Assembly: GCF_001305855.1 (NCBI RefSeq)
Contig: NZ_LIXZ01000012.1
Span: 27,243-91,242, forward strand
Source: Rossellomorea vietnamensis
Lineage (GTDB): Bacteria > Bacillota > Bacilli > Bacillales > Bacillaceae_B
DNA length: 64,000 nt
Direction: 5' to 3'
Below are positions 1 through 10,515 of this stretch, piece by piece. The notes under the pieces are model-generated. The model did not search any database and was not told where the DNA came from. It saw nothing but the letters and a program-made list of their open reading frames with translations. A program made the translations under genes and the position numbers. The first letter of the stretch is position 1. Every line of letters starts with the position of its first letter.

Positions 1-1102
1 TTGCGTTCAACACTTCTCCTGAAGAAGCTCGGCTTGCTAATGCTTTTCCTACTTCATATACCGGGATGTCCTTATCCCATCCTTGTGGGAGTTCCCCTTT
101 GATTGCCGCTTCTAATTGAGTGGCTAATTCAGGGTGATCCTCTTTGTATTTAATGAATTGGTTAGCCCAATCTTGTTCTTTCTCAGAGCCAGCTTGTTGG
201 ATTTTTTCCTCGAAGCGGCTGTATACCTCATCAGGAACGTGGAAATCCTGATCGAATGTCCACTTGTAAGCTTCTTTCGTCAGCTTCATTTCATCTTCAC
301 CAAGAGGTGCACCATGAACAGCAGATTTACCTGATTTATTCGGAGCTCCGTATCCAATGACTGTCTTTACTTCAATCATTGTCGGGCGGGATGTATCCCC
401 TTGAGCTTCCTCAATCGCTTTGGAAATTTCGTCAAGATCATTTCCATCTTCTACACGGATATACTGCCAACCATACGATTCAAAACGTCCTTTAACACTC
501 TCGGAGAAGGATTTATCCAAATCTCCGTCTAGTGAAATATCGTTGGAATCATAAAGAACAACAAGGCGTCCTAATTTTAGATGAGCAGCCAATGATGCAG
601 CTTCGGAGGAAACACCTTCCATTAAATCCCCATCACCACAAATGGAGTATGTAAAGTGATCTACCATATTATATTGGTCTTTGTTGTATGTAGTGGCCAA
701 ATGTCTCTCAGCTAATGCCATACCAACTGCCATAGCAATCCCCTGTCCGAGTGGACCAGTTGTCGCTTCTACACCAGAAGTATGCTTATACTCCGGATGT
801 CCAGGAGTCTTACTTCCCCATTGGCGGAAGTTTTTAAGATCATCCATTGAAACATCGTAACCAGAAAGATGAAGCAGGCTGTACAACAGCATTGAACCGT
901 GTCCCGCAGATAAGACAAAACGGTCACGGTTGAACCATTCTGGATTTTTAGGGTTGTGATTCATGAACCTTGTCCAAAGTGCATATGCCATTGGAGCTGC
1001 TCCCATAGGCATTCCCGGATGACCGGAACCTGCTTTTTCAATCGCATCGATTGATAATGTACGAATTGTATTAATTGCTAATTGATCTGTGTTATCAAAC
1101 AT
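1..1102 (-). CDS. tkt: Transketolase, N-terminal part (gene runs off the window)
   Basis: Thiamine-diphosphate enzyme of the non-oxidative pentose phosphate pathway in the cytosol; it moves two-carbon units between ketose and aldose phosphates. About 367 of an expected ~665 codons are visible. The N-terminal ThDP-binding half shows [10 protein letters not shown] near residue 27, the [11 protein letters not shown] block, [14 protein letters not shown] and [13 protein letters not shown] (the GDG...N-type cofactor motif). The ATG at 1100-1102 is preceded by an AAGGAAGG ribosome site. The gene is transcribed leftward and its 3' end lies outside the window. It sits next to ynzC-yneB-yneA-lexA as in B. 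subtilis. The identity is certain; only completeness is unknown. Confidence 0.97.
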   Translation of the reverse strand, partial: MFDNTDQLAINTIRTLSIDAIEKAGSGHPGMPMGAAPMAYALWTRFMNHNPKNPEWFNRDRFVLSAGHGSMLLYSLLHLSGYDVSMDDLKNFRQWGSKTPGHPEYKHTSGVEATTGPLGQGIAMAVGMALAERHLATTYNKDQYNMVDHFTYSICGDGDLMEGVSSEAASLAAHLKLGRLVVLYDSNDISLDGDLDKSFSESVKGRFESYGWQYIRVEDGNDLDEISKAIEEAQGDTSRPTMIEVKTVIGYGAPNKSGKSAVHGAPLGEDEMKLTKEAYKWTFDQDFHVPDEVYSRFEEKIQQAGSEKEQDWANQFIKYKEDHPELATQLEAAIKGELPQGWDKDIPVYEVGKALASRASSGEVLNA

Positions 1103-1240
1103 ATGTCAGACATCCTTCCTTTTAATGTACCTTATTAATATTAATCTTCTTTGATAGTTTATACAACTATCTTGAATGATAACATGACTTTATGAACGTT
1201 GAAAATAAAAACCCTTCAAATTTTATAAGGGAAAGTAATC

Positions 1241-1291
1241 AATCAAAAAACTTCCAGGCCCTTTCAAAATGGGCCTGGAAGTTTTTTGATT
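1241..1291. terminator. Bidirectional intrinsic terminator between ynzC and tkt
   Basis: A perfect 21-bp inverted repeat (1241-1261 and 1271-1291) with a 9-nt loop. The GC core is CTTCCAGGCCC/GGGCCTGGAAG, with A-runs on one side and T-runs on the other, so it can end transcripts from either strand. It lies directly at the stop codon of ynzC and so closes the leftward yneA-yneB-ynzC transcript. Confidence 0.9.
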
Positions 1292-1523
1292 AATGCATTT
1301 TTTTCTTAGTCTGTATATCCTTAATCTTTTTAGGCGTTACTTCATTTCCTTCGGGATCAAATATTCTTGTATTTTCAATTGTACCCTTCATCGATTGACG
1401 GAACGTTTCAAGATATTCTTTTCTTAGTTTGGTCTGTTCTTTCGCTTCCTGTTCAGTTAGTCCGCTACTTTTGGACTTTTTCGCAAGTTCGTTGATTCTA
1501 TTCATTTTTGTTTTTGAAAGCAT
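1290..1523 (-). CDS. ynzC: DUF896 family protein YnzC
   Basis: A 77-residue protein of the DUF896 (YnzC/YaaR-like helical hairpin) family. It has two predicted helices rich in Lys and Glu (about 5-45), with the family signature RINELAKKSK..GLT..E..EQ..LRKEYL, and a basic tail. In B. subtilis it is the last gene of the SOS-induced yneA-yneB-ynzC operon, and the order here is the same, so LexA control through the yneA promoter is expected. The molecular function is not established. An AAAGGAG ribosome site precedes the ATG. The gene ends in the terminator at 1241-1291. Confidence 0.93.
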   Translation of the reverse strand: MLSKTKMNRINELAKKSKSSGLTEQEAKEQTKLRKEYLETFRQSMKGTIENTRIFDPEGNEVTPKKIKDIQTKKKMH

Positions 1524-1629
1524 CTATAAAAACTCCTTTATTGCATAGTCTGCAAACTCCAAAACATTACTAAAAGGCAGTGTATAACACTACCGTCATG
1601 TTACTAGATTAAAGGAGATAAAACAAGGA

Positions 1630-2618
<989 letters not shown>

Positions 2619-2633
2619 AAAATTACCCCCATA

Positions 2634-2712
2634 CGAATGTTTGTTCTGTTTTGTTGTTTTCATTGTAATACGAACACTCGTTTGGTGTCAACAAAATTCG
2701 AACTTATGTTTG
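2634..2712. promoter_or_regulatory. Divergent SOS control region with three LexA boxes
   Basis: Three matches to the Bacillus LexA box CGAACRNRYGTTYG lie between yneA and lexA. They are 2634-2647 (two mismatches when read on the minus strand), 2671-2684 (CGAACACTCGTTTG, one mismatch) and 2699-2712 (CGAACTTATGTTTG, one mismatch). The middle box sits between the -35 and -10 of the yneA promoter. The third overlaps the -35 of the lexA promoter. This is the layout of the B. subtilis dinR/yneA region. Confidence 0.9.
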
Positions 2713-2738
2713 TATCAATAGTAGTGACATGCTATAAT
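2710..2738 (+). promoter_or_regulatory. Sigma-A promoter of lexA
   Basis: TTGTAT (2710-2715), a 17-bp spacer and TATAAT (2733-2738). The -35 overlaps the third LexA box, which fits autorepression of lexA. Confidence 0.8.
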
Positions 2739-2772
2739 GGGAACATAAGATCTATAATAGAGGTGCGTGAAC

Positions 2773-3393
2773 ATGACAAAATTGTCGAAAAGACAGCAGG
2801 ACATACTACAATATATTAAAGTTGCAGTCAGAGAAAAAGGGTATCCCCCTTCCGTACGTGAAATCGGGGAAGCCGTCGGTCTTGCCTCCAGTTCCACCGT
2901 ACATGGGCATTTAGCTAGACTGGAAAGCAAAGGTCTGATCCGTCGCGATCCGACTAAACCGAGAGCGATTGAAATTCTGGACCTTGAAGAAGATACGATT
3001 CCGAGACAACGTGTAGTTAACGTTCCTTTAATCGGTAAAGTAACAGCCGGTCAACCGATTACGGCTGTTGAAAATGTGGAAGAATTTTTTCCTTTGCCCG
3101 AGCGGATGGCCCCTTCGGATGAACAGGTCTTTATGCTTGAAATCATGGGTGACAGTATGATTGAAGCCGGAATTTTGGATGGGGATTTTGTCATTGTTCG
3201 CCAGCAGCAGACAGCGAACAACGGAGATATTGTCGTGGCCATGACCGAAGAGGATGAAGCAACGGTAAAACGTTTCTTTAAAGAAAGGGATTATGTCCGC
3301 CTACAGCCCGAGAACTCAACAATGGAACCGATCATTTTGCGAAACGTCTCCATTTTAGGCAAAGTGGTTGGAGTATATCGTCAAGTTCATTGA
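2773..3393 (+). CDS. lexA: SOS repressor LexA
   Basis: A 206-residue LexA/DinR repressor. The N-terminal winged helix (about 1-70) carries the recognition segment [16 protein letters not shown]. The C-terminal S24 self-cleavage domain has the Ala92-Gly93 scissile bond (VTAGQP), nucleophile Ser128 (IMGDSM) and general base Lys166 (TVKRFF). RecA filaments on single-stranded DNA trigger self-cleavage and derepress SOS genes, including the divergent yneA operon. The ATG at 2773 was chosen over a GTG six bases upstream because GAGGTG is seven bases before it and the length then matches the family. Confidence 0.97.
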   Translation: MTKLSKRQQDILQYIKVAVREKGYPPSVREIGEAVGLASSSTVHGHLARLESKGLIRRDPTKPRAIEILDLEEDTIPRQRVVNVPLIGKVTAGQPITAVENVEEFFPLPERMAPSDEQVFMLEIMGDSMIEAGILDGDFVIVRQQQTANNGDIVVAMTEEDEATVKRFFKERDYVRLQPENSTMEPIILRNVSILGKVVGVYRQVH

Positions 3394-3450
3394 TAATGGC
3401 ATCCAATATGTATAACTGATACTATTATCAGCCACTTACACTATAATGAA

Positions 3451-3500
3451 AAAGAAGCCTGAGGTTGGAAGCCGAAACATTCCATCCCCAGGCTTTTTTG
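3451..3500 (+). terminator. lexA terminator
   Basis: An imperfect 16-bp stem (3455-3470 with 3480-3495, two mismatches) with core AAGCCTG/CAGGCTT, followed by TTTTTTG. It lies after the lexA stop codon. Confidence 0.8.
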
Positions 3501-3544
3501 TTATTGTTGCCTTCAGCCTACCACTGTGGGCTGAACGTAAGTGC

Positions 3545-3573
3545 AAAAAACCCCCAACGCGTGTTGAGGGTTC
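3545..3573 (-). terminator. glnA terminator
   Basis: On the minus strand, AACCCTCAAC/GTTGGGGGTT with a 4-nt loop followed by TTTTTT, just downstream of the glnA stop codon. It faces the lexA terminator, so the two converging transcripts are ended separately. Confidence 0.8.
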
Positions 3574-3580
3574 ATGATAA

Positions 3581-4915
3581 TTAATACATTTGAATATATT
3601 GCTCACGTTCCCAAGGGTGTACTTGTGTACGGAACATATCCCATTCGATTTCTTTCGCTTCCACGAAATGTTCGAATATGTGTTCACCAAGGGACTTAAC
3701 GATGACTTCATTTGTTTTTAAGGTTTCAAGAGCAGCATATAATGTTGCAGGAAGATCCACGATACCTGCTTCTTCACGCTCTTTTTTGTCCATTACATAG
3801 ATGTTACGGTCAATTGGCTTAGGAGCAGGAAGGTTATTCTTGATTCCATCTAATCCAGCAGCAAGTAATACAGCCATTGCAAGGTAAGGGTTTGCCGCAG
3901 GGTCGACACTGCGAACTTCAACGCGTGTACTCAAACCACGGGAAGCCGGGATACGGATTAATGGGCTTCGGTTACGCGCAGACCAGGCAACATAGCAAGG
4001 TGCTTCATATCCTGGAACTAAACGTTTATAGGAATTTACAGTCGGGTTAGTAATCGCTGTAAACGCAGTGGCATGCTTGATGATACCTGCAAGGAATTGA
4101 CGGGCAGTATCGCTTAGTTGTAAGTCACCTTTTTCATCAAAGAAAGAGTTCACTCCATTTTTGAATAATGACATATTACAGTGCATGCCTGAGCCATTTA
4201 CACCGAATAACGGTTTCGGCATGAATGTAGCGTGCAAACCGTGTTTACGGGCAATCGTTTTTACTACCAGTTTGAATGTTTGAATATCATCGCATGCTTT
4301 TAATGCATTTGCATATTTGAAGTCGATCTCATGTTGACCTGGTGCTACTTCATGGTGGGATGCTTCAATTTCAAAGCCCATCTCTTCAAGTTCCAGAGCG
4401 ATGTCTCGACGGCAGTTTTCCCCTAAATCGGTAGGAGCCAAATCGAAATAACCACCATTATCGTTTAATTCTAATGTAGGTTCACCATTCACATCTAATT
4501 TGAAGAGGAAGAATTCCGGCTCAGGTCCAAGATTGAAGTCAGTGAATCCAAGTTCCTCCATTTCCCCTAAAATACGTTTAAGGTTGTTACGAGGATCACC
4601 CTCGAATGGAGTGCCGTCAGGATTATAAATATCACAGATCAGACGGGCTACCTTTCCTTTTTCAGCTGTCCACGGGAAAACCAACCATGTGTCCAAATCA
4701 GGGAATAGGTACATATCTGATTCTTCGATACGGACGAATCCTTCAATTGAAGAACCGTCAAACATCATCTTGTTATCTAATGCTTTTTCAAGCTGACTTA
4801 GAGGGATTTCTACGTTCTTGATCGTCCCTAAAATGTCAGTGAATTGTAGTCGAATGAACTTAACTCCCTCTTCATTCGCTAATCTTACAACATCTTCCCG
4901 AGTATACTTTGCCAT
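3581..4915 (-). CDS. glnA: Type I glutamine synthetase
   Basis: A 444-residue GSI-alpha enzyme of the Bacillus type, the same length as B. subtilis GlnA. It makes glutamine from glutamate, ammonia and ATP as a cytosolic dodecamer, and in Bacillus it also acts as a nitrogen sensor by controlling GlnR and TnrA. Visible are the beta-grasp domain (about 15-100), the catalytic domain with [12 protein letters not shown], the [12 protein letters not shown] metal-ligand block and the substrate loop [20 protein letters not shown] precedes the ATG. It is the second gene of glnRA, 37 bp after glnR, and is controlled from the glnR promoter. Confidence 0.98.
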   Translation of the reverse strand: MAKYTREDVVRLANEEGVKFIRLQFTDILGTIKNVEIPLSQLEKALDNKMMFDGSSIEGFVRIEESDMYLFPDLDTWLVFPWTAEKGKVARLICDIYNPDGTPFEGDPRNNLKRILGEMEELGFTDFNLGPEPEFFLFKLDVNGEPTLELNDNGGYFDLAPTDLGENCRRDIALELEEMGFEIEASHHEVAPGQHEIDFKYANALKACDDIQTFKLVVKTIARKHGLHATFMPKPLFGVNGSGMHCNMSLFKNGVNSFFDEKGDLQLSDTARQFLAGIIKHATAFTAITNPTVNSYKRLVPGYEAPCYVAWSARNRSPLIRIPASRGLSTRVEVRSVDPAANPYLAMAVLLAAGLDGIKNNLPAPKPIDRNIYVMDKKEREEAGIVDLPATLYAALETLKTNEVIVKSLGEHIFEHFVEAKEIEWDMFRTQVHPWEREQYIQMY

Positions 4916-4952
4916 TTACGTATTTCCTCCTCAAGTTTATTAAAGGTTTTAT

Positions 4953-5369
4953 TTAATGAAAGAAGCGGGACATATCTCCTTGACGCAGAGAAGATCGATT
5001 GAACCGACCGGAATGGATCAATTCATTGCGTAGTAATTTACGCAGCTCGTCGTCAGATAGATCCTGTCTTGCTTTTTCTTCCTTTTCATTACTTACGTCA
5101 GATACGACTTTGCTTTCATTATGACCGGACACTGAAAAAATCTTCTTGATCCCTGCCATGTTGATACCTTGATCTAACAGATCCTTTACTTCTAATAACT
5201 TATCAATGTCATTCAAGGAAAAGAGCCGGCGATTCCCCTCGGTCCGTGCCGGGTTTATCAGCTGATGCTCTTCGTAGTATCGAATCTGACGAGCTGTTAA
5301 GTCCGTGAGCTGCATGACAATACTAATTGGAAATAATGCCATCGTTCGACGAATTTCACTTCCGCTCAT
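4953..5369 (-). CDS. glnR: Nitrogen repressor GlnR
   Basis: A 138-residue MerR-family repressor. The winged helix is about residues 12-60 ([15 protein letters not shown], with the RRLFSLNDI wing), then a short dimer helix. The C-terminal tail, rich in charged residues ([12 protein letters not shown] at the very end), is the region that in Bacillus GlnR senses feedback-inhibited glutamine synthetase. I chose the ATG at 5369 after AAAAGGAGG; a longer reading to 5432 would run through the promoter and an operator. It is cotranscribed with glnA and represses its own operon in nitrogen excess. Confidence 0.95.
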   Translation of the reverse strand: MSGSEIRRTMALFPISIVMQLTDLTARQIRYYEEHQLINPARTEGNRRLFSLNDIDKLLEVKDLLDQGINMAGIKKIFSVSGHNESKVVSDVSNEKEEKARQDLSDDELRKLLRNELIHSGRFNRSSLRQGDMSRFFH

Positions 5370-5403
5370 CTTGATTCCTCCTTTTGATTTCCTTCTTGAG
5401 TTC

Positions 5404-5432
5404 ATTATATGTAATGTTAGGAGTTCTGTCAA
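5404..5432 (-). promoter_or_regulatory. Sigma-A promoter of glnRA
   Basis: Minus strand TTGACA, a 17-bp spacer and TATAAT: a perfect consensus promoter 35 bp before the glnR start codon. Such a strong promoter fits an operon that is held down by a repressor. Confidence 0.9.
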
Positions 5433-5454
5433 TTAAATGTTAGATTTTCTTACA
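5415..5454 (-). promoter_or_regulatory. Two GlnR/TnrA operators
   Basis: The site at 5438-5454 is a perfect match to TGTNA-N7-TNACA (TGTTA...TTACA), just upstream of the -35. The site at 5415-5431 has one mismatch on the minus strand (TGACA...TAACA) and covers the -35 and spacer. Two boxes 23 bp apart reproduce the glnRAo1/o2 arrangement of B. subtilis. Confidence 0.88.
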
Positions 5455-5517
5455 TAAGTAATCAAAAGAATTGGATAGTCCATTATAGACTATCCAATTA
5501 CTACTTTAATATCCTTT

Positions 5518-6786
5518 TTATATAGTGATTAAACCTTTTTCAATCAAATTGTCCACTGCAGAGCAAACAGCGATTTTCACATGGGAATAGGTCAACCCGC
5601 CTTGAACGTAAGCGATATAAGGTGGTCTTATAGGTCCATCTGCTGATAGTTCAATGCTCGCTCCCTGAATGAACGTTCCTGCAGCCATGATGACATCATC
5701 CTCATAGCCTGGCATATAATTCGGATATGGCGTGAAATGAGAATTGATCGGCGAGGCTGATTGGATGGCCTGACAGAAAGCGATCATCTTATCTCTGTCA
5801 TCAAATTGTACCGATTGGATTAAATCCGTTCTTCTGGCTTGTGGTGAAGGATTCGTATTCATCCCAAGCTCAGTCAGTAGAGCAGAAGTGAAAACCGCGC
5901 CCTTTAATGATTGTGCCACCACGTGAGGTGCTAAAAAGAACCCTTGATACATTTCTTGAAGGCTGTAAAGAGACGCCCCTGCCTCCGCCCCGATCCCCGG
6001 GGAGGTCATACGGTAGGAACAGGCTTCTACATATTCCTTCTTCCCGACGATATATCCTCCTGTTTTCGCAAGGCCGCCACCCGGATTTTTAATAAGGGAG
6101 CCGGCCATCAGATCCGCCCCGACGTGACATGGTTCCTTCACTTCTACAAATTCCCCATAACAGTTGTCAACGAATACAATAATTCCAGGGTCAATCTCTT
6201 TAATGAAATCAATCATTTCCTTTATTTCTTCTATTGTAAATGATGGACGGTTGGCATAACCTTTTGAACGCTGTATGCCAATCATTTTTGTTTTGGTTGA
6301 GATGGTCCGTGCCACCTTTTCGAAATCGACTTTTCCAGACTCATCTAAATCAACGCTCTGATAGCCAATATGGAATTCTTTAAGTGAACCTGTCCCTTCT
6401 CCCCGGGTTCCTACTATTTCTTCTAATGTATCATAAGGTTTTCCTGTTATGTACACTAGTTCATCCCCAGGCCTGAGTATCCCGAACAAAGCGATGGAGA
6501 TTGCATGGGTACCAGAAATGATCTGCGGCCGCACAAGCCCGGCTTCTCCTCCAAATACATCTGCGTAAATCTTTTCCAGGGTGTCCCTTCCTGCATCGTC
6601 ATAACCATATCCTGTTGACGGTATAAAGTGAGAATCACTTACCCGATGCTTTTGAAATGATCTTAAAACGTTGAACTGGTTGCTTTCAGAGCGTTCATCG
6701 ATCTTTTTGTGTATATCTTTGATATCTGCTTCCACTTTCGTTACAAGTGATTGTAATGACGTTCCATTTACTAATTGTTCAAACAT
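5518..6786 (-). CDS. ynbB: PLP-dependent enzyme YnbB (aluminium resistance/methionine gamma-lyase family)
   Basis: A 422-residue fold-type I PLP enzyme of the 'methionine gamma-lyase/aluminium resistance' family. The likely cofactor lysine is Lys233 in GSLIKNPGGGLA. The cofactor-binding Asp is in VFVDNCYGEF near 207, and the GTHAIS substrate/phosphate region near 92. The physiological reaction has not been settled for Bacillus YnbB. It lies between glnR and hflX as in B. subtilis, 14 bp after hflX, so the two are probably cotranscribed leftward. An AAGGG-type ribosome site precedes the ATG. Confidence 0.9.
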   Translation of the reverse strand: MFEQLVNGTSLQSLVTKVEADIKDIHKKIDERSESNQFNVLRSFQKHRVSDSHFIPSTGYGYDDAGRDTLEKIYADVFGGEAGLVRPQIISGTHAISIALFGILRPGDELVYITGKPYDTLEEIVGTRGEGTGSLKEFHIGYQSVDLDESGKVDFEKVARTISTKTKMIGIQRSKGYANRPSFTIEEIKEMIDFIKEIDPGIIVFVDNCYGEFVEVKEPCHVGADLMAGSLIKNPGGGLAKTGGYIVGKKEYVEACSYRMTSPGIGAEAGASLYSLQEMYQGFFLAPHVVAQSLKGAVFTSALLTELGMNTNPSPQARRTDLIQSVQFDDRDKMIAFCQAIQSASPINSHFTPYPNYMPGYEDDVIMAAGTFIQGASIELSADGPIRPPYIAYVQGGLTYSHVKIAVCSAVDNLIEKGLITI

Positions 6787-6800
6787 GTGTGGTTTCCCTT

Positions 6801-8054
6801 CTACTTTCTGAATTTCTTGATGCTCCCTGCGATTGGATGATCTTCAAGATGGAATCCGGTCATTTCATATACTTGATTCACTTCTCGGAACTCCAATTTC
6901 CTCAAGATTGTTTCACTTTTTAATTGGGATAGTATCTTTCCTTCATTTACAGGAACAAATACATGATACGGGATCATATGATTTTTCACGATTTCTTCTA
7001 TTTTAATCAATAGCTTTCCTCTGTCCTCTTCGTTCAAGGCACTGATGAGGATACAGTCGGATTCAGTGTCGGGGACAAATTCGGGATCCATCTCATCCCG
7101 TTTGTTATATACCGTTAATTGCTGCAGTCCATCCATATCCAGATCCTTCAATAAGGACTCTACAGTCTTTTCGTGTTGACTGTAATCAGGATTTGAACTA
7201 TCCACGACGTGAAGAAGAAGGTCTGCCTCCTTTACTTCTTCAAGAGTGGATCTAAATGCCGCAACCAGCGTGGTCGGTAAATCTTGAATGAACCCTACTG
7301 TATCTGTCAGTAACGTGGAATATCCGCTGGGTAAAGGCATTTTCCTGGTCATCGGATCAAGAGTCGCAAATAATTGATTTTCTTCATAAGAATCGGCCAT
7401 TGACATTCGATTGAACATCGTGGATTTTCCAGCGTTTGTGTAACCGACCAGTGCAATCTGGAAAGTTTTGTTCCGCTTTCTTCTCCCGCGGTACCTCTCT
7501 CTATGATCCACAATGGTTTGTAATTGCTTCTTAATATCGTCAATCCTTTTATGGATGTGTCGACGATCACTTTCGAGCTTCGTTTCACCAGGACCCCTGG
7601 TGCCTATCCCTCCACCCAGCCTTGAGAGGGACGCCCCCTGACCGATAAGTCTCGGGAGCAAGTACTGCAGCTGGGCAAGCTCTACTTGTAATTTCCCTTC
7701 TCTCGAGCGGGCACGTTGTGCAAATATGTCCAGAATCAGTTGTGTGCGATCGATCACCCTGCCCTTTAATTCCTTTGATAAATTCCGTATTTGACTGGGG
7801 GATAATTCATCATTAAAGATGATGATGTCCGCTTCGAACTGTTCTTCCAACAGGACCAGTTCCTCCACTTTACCCTTTCCAATATAAGTACTCGGATGTA
7901 TCCTGTCACGTTTTTGAAAGAGGGTGGCAGCAATTTGACCTTGTGCTGTTGCTGTCAGCTCCGCAAGTTCCGTTAAACTATATTGAAAACGCACGTCATC
8001 ATCGTCAAGTTGACATCCTACCAGAATGACTTTTTCTCTATTTTCATTCTTCAA
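6801..8054 (-). CDS. hflX: Ribosome-associated GTPase HflX (YnbA)
   Basis: A 417-residue HflX. The N-terminal HflX domain (about 1-195) has the [18 protein letters not shown] signature and the glycine-rich loop [13 protein letters not shown]. The G domain follows, with G1 GYTNAGKS at 204-211, DTVGF as G3 and NKRDEMD as G4. In other bacteria HflX binds 50S subunits or stalled 70S ribosomes and helps rescue or hibernate them after stress. The start is a TTG at 8054 with AGAAGG seven bases upstream; the nearby ATG is out of frame. It is the first gene of a likely hflX-ynbB unit. Confidence 0.95.
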   Translation of the reverse strand: MKNENREKVILVGCQLDDDDVRFQYSLTELAELTATAQGQIAATLFQKRDRIHPSTYIGKGKVEELVLLEEQFEADIIIFNDELSPSQIRNLSKELKGRVIDRTQLILDIFAQRARSREGKLQVELAQLQYLLPRLIGQGASLSRLGGGIGTRGPGETKLESDRRHIHKRIDDIKKQLQTIVDHRERYRGRRKRNKTFQIALVGYTNAGKSTMFNRMSMADSYEENQLFATLDPMTRKMPLPSGYSTLLTDTVGFIQDLPTTLVAAFRSTLEEVKEADLLLHVVDSSNPDYSQHEKTVESLLKDLDMDGLQQLTVYNKRDEMDPEFVPDTESDCILISALNEEDRGKLLIKIEEIVKNHMIPYHVFVPVNEGKILSQLKSETILRKLEFREVNQVYEMTGFHLEDHPIAGSIKKFRK

Positions 8055-8257
8055 TATACAACCTTCTTTCTCGTCCTTTCAATCTATTTCCCATCATATC
8101 AAATCCACTTCGTAAACTCTATGTAAAAAGCAATGAAAAATGGTTGCAAATAAGCATATACGTGTTAAAATCAGTATGTTTGATTATGACATAACACTAC
8201 TTCAAGATTCTACATAATGGCATGTAGCATATTGTAATAGGGTGAGGAGGAATGTGT

Positions 8258-8866
8258 ATGACGTGGGAAGTACTGAGTATCATCGGTACCATTGCTTTTG
8301 CTATTTCAGGAGCTATCATTGCCATGGAAGAGGAATATGATATCCTCGGTGTTTATATATTAGGTATTGTCACTGCATTCGGAGGAGGCGCCATCCGGAA
8401 TTTACTGATTGGTGTACCGGTTTCCGCTTTATGGGAGCAGGGGATGCTGTTTCAGATCGCCCTTCTCTCCATAACAGCGGTCTTTCTTTTCCCAAATAAT
8501 CTTCTGAAGCATTGGAGGAAGTGGGGGAATTTCTTTGATGCGATCGGTCTATCGGCTTTCGCTATTCAAGGAGCGTTATATGCTTCTCAAATGAATCACC
8601 CCATCAGTGCAATCATTGTAGCTGCGGTTTTAACCGGGAGTGGCGGTGGAATCATACGTGACCTTCTGGCCGGCCGGAAACCATTGGTCCTGCGTTCGGA
8701 AATTTATGCTGTTTGGGCAGTTCTATGTGGAGCGGCAATCGGACTTGGAATCGTGAATTCAGCCTACGAGTTATATTCACTATTCATCATTACGACCGCT
8801 TTAAGAGTACTCTCTTACCTATATAAATGGAGATTACCGAATAGAAGTCTGCGGGCCCATGTTTAA
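8258..8866 (+). CDS. Trimeric intracellular cation (TRIC/UPF0126) channel family protein
   Basis: A 202-residue membrane protein with about seven hydrophobic segments and two internally repeated halves. Each half carries a glycine-rich kinked helix followed by Arg: FGGGAIRNLLIG at 41-52 and GSGGGIIRDLLAG at 127-139. This is the signature of prokaryotic TRIC homologues (formerly UPF0126, YvgT/YadS), which form K+-permeable trimeric channels in the cytoplasmic membrane. The ATG at 8258 is used because GAGGAGG is seven bases upstream; an ATG at 8252 would be only one base from it. It stands alone on the plus strand between two leftward units. Confidence 0.88.
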   Translation: MTWEVLSIIGTIAFAISGAIIAMEEEYDILGVYILGIVTAFGGGAIRNLLIGVPVSALWEQGMLFQIALLSITAVFLFPNNLLKHWRKWGNFFDAIGLSAFAIQGALYASQMNHPISAIIVAAVLTGSGGGIIRDLLAGRKPLVLRSEIYAVWAVLCGAAIGLGIVNSAYELYSLFIITTALRVLSYLYKWRLPNRSLRAHV

Positions 8867-8905
8867 TAAAAAAAATGCATTCAGAGTTGAATGCATTTTT
8901 TTATT
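8866..8905. terminator. Bidirectional terminator
   Basis: The stem AAAAATGCATTCA/TGAATGCATTTTT with a 4-nt loop and A/T tails on both sides, between the convergent TRIC-channel gene and spoVK. Confidence 0.88.
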
Positions 8906-8918
8906 GTCTCTTGATTTA

Positions 8919-9875
8919 TTAAGTATGATGATCCGATGCCGTTTTAGTAAACACAAGGTCATTACTCCGGATAGTCAGGAGATCATGTCGATCATAACAA
9001 TTTTCCAATAAGAGTCGCATCGCTTGGGCACGTATCGACTTTTCCAGTACATTCCGAACATACCTTCCATTGGAAAATGCCATGGGGGATAAGGTGTTTT
9101 TAGCAGCATGCAAATGTTCCCGGATCTTCCTTTCAGCATCATGACTCAATAGATACTGTTTTTCATCTAACATCCTTTTACCGATTTCCATCAATTGATC
9201 CACAGAATAATCAGGAAAGTGAAATACAAGGGGAAATCGTGATTGAAGACCCGGATTCAAGGTAAGGAAATGTTCCATTTCCCTTGAATACCCTGCCAGG
9301 ATCAAGATAAAGTCATGCTGCTTATCTTCCATATGTTTGACCAGGGTATCGATTGCTTCCTTACCAAAATCCTTTTCACCGCCTCTACCCAATGAGTAAG
9401 CCTCATCAATGAATAAGATCCCTCCGAGTGCTTTTTTCACTAAGTCTCTTGTTTTCTGAGCAGTATGACCGATATATTCCCCGACTAGGTCTGCCCTCTC
9501 CGCTTCGATTAAGTGTCCTTTTGAAAGTACATTCATCTTTAAGAACAGTTTTCCGATGATCCTTGCCACAGTCGTTTTACCAGTTCCCGGGTTCCCTTTG
9601 AACATCATATGAAGAGCTTGCTTTCCTGCCTTCAGTCCCATGGCTTCCCGTTTTTTATTCACATATATCCATGCATAAATTTCTTTCACCATTTTTTTCA
9701 TTTCTTCCATTCCGACAAGAGCTCCAAGTTCTTCTTCGATTTCTTTCAACGCTACATGCTCTTGAGGGAGAGACTGAGGAGTCGAATCCACCGTTTCCCG
9801 TATTGAACCCCTTTTTTGAGAATTCAATACAATGCTGATTTGACCATTATTTTTCATTCTCATTGGTTGATCCAA
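8919..9875 (-). CDS. spoVK: Stage V sporulation protein K (AAA+ ATPase)
   Basis: A 318-residue AAA+ ATPase of the CbxX/CfqX group. It shows Walker A GNPGTGKTT at 94-102, Walker B GILFIDEA at 152-159, the pore-loop region RADLVGEYIGHTAQKTRD and sensor motifs in ILAGYSREM and LNPGLQSRFP. SpoVK is a mother-cell protein needed for late spore maturation in B. subtilis; its substrate is unknown. The start is uncertain. I prefer the TTG at 9875 because GAGGTG lies six to seven bases before it and the N-terminus then matches B. subtilis; a GTG at 9884 abuts that ribosome site. The position next to hflX and hfq is conserved. Confidence 0.93.
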   Translation of the reverse strand: MDQPMRMKNNGQISIVLNSQKRGSIRETVDSTPQSLPQEHVALKEIEEELGALVGMEEMKKMVKEIYAWIYVNKKREAMGLKAGKQALHMMFKGNPGTGKTTVARIIGKLFLKMNVLSKGHLIEAERADLVGEYIGHTAQKTRDLVKKALGGILFIDEAYSLGRGGEKDFGKEAIDTLVKHMEDKQHDFILILAGYSREMEHFLTLNPGLQSRFPLVFHFPDYSVDQLMEIGKRMLDEKQYLLSHDAERKIREHLHAAKNTLSPMAFSNGRYVRNVLEKSIRAQAMRLLLENCYDRHDLLTIRSNDLVFTKTASDHHT

Positions 9876-9884
9876 AGATTTCAC

Positions 9885-10215
9885 CTCACCATTCTAAAGA
9901 CAATATACGCATCTAGGATATAAGGGTGATAAACGCCTACAATTCCATCCGATTATTTTCGACAAATAAAAAGAATCCTGTCTATTCCTGCGCTTTCCCG
10001 AGAAATAAATAGAATTACGCTGAGAATGATTTCATTACTTACTCACTATCCAGACATTGTCAGATCCTACTTAAGCCCCTTGATGATTACTAATTCAGGG
10101 GTCATCTTATCTTTAATGAAGAGATAGAGTGATGAATAAAAATGCCTCTCATATTATCCTATTCACTAATCGTACATTTCATTAATTATTCTTACAGTCA
10201 TCATAACCGCTCCAT
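9885..10215. other. Gene-free stretch between spoVK and hfq
   Basis: About 330 bp, AT-rich. I find no open frame with a ribosome site. A sporulation promoter for spoVK is expected here, but I see no convincing sigma-E match. In B. subtilis this interval holds several genes, including the nrd genes, and they are absent here. Confidence 0.5.
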
Positions 10216-10244
10216 TATAAAAAGCTGCCACAAAGGGCAGCTTT
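10216..10244 (-). terminator. hfq terminator
   Basis: Minus strand AAAGCTGCC, 6-nt loop, GGCAGCTTT, then TTT. It lies 11 bp after the hfq stop codon. Confidence 0.85.
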
Positions 10245-10254
10245 CACATGATCA

Positions 10255-10488
10255 TTAATTTTGTTCTTCAAAATTTATTTGAACATTTCGCTGTGGGGCG
10301 AATGTTGAGATGGCATGTTTATATACCAGTTGCTGTTTGCCTTCCGTTTCAAACAAGACGGTAAAATTATCAAACCCCTTCACCTGGCCGCGAATCTGGA
10401 AACCATTTAAAAGGAATACCGTTACAAGTGAACTGTCTTTTCTCAATTGATTAAGGAATTGGTCTTGGATATTAATAGATTGTTTCAT
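10255..10488 (-). CDS. hfq: RNA-binding protein Hfq
   Basis: A 77-residue Sm-like protein of the usual Gram-positive length. Sm1 covers about 8-50 ([37 protein letters not shown], here split by position), and Sm2 is the YKHAIST block. It forms a hexameric ring that binds small RNAs and mRNAs. It is located 27 bp downstream of miaA, the conserved miaA-hfq pair, and is followed by a terminator, so the pair is probably one transcript. GAGGA precedes the ATG. Confidence 0.97.
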   Translation of the reverse strand: MKQSINIQDQFLNQLRKDSSLVTVFLLNGFQIRGQVKGFDNFTVLFETEGKQQLVYKHAISTFAPQRNVQINFEEQN

Positions 10489-10515
10489 GGTTAGTCCTCC
10501 TCTTCTATCTCTACA

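Noticed and set aside
9885..10215. Sigma-E promoter for spoVK from CGTATATT
   Set aside because: Two departures from the -10 consensus and no -35 at proper distance.
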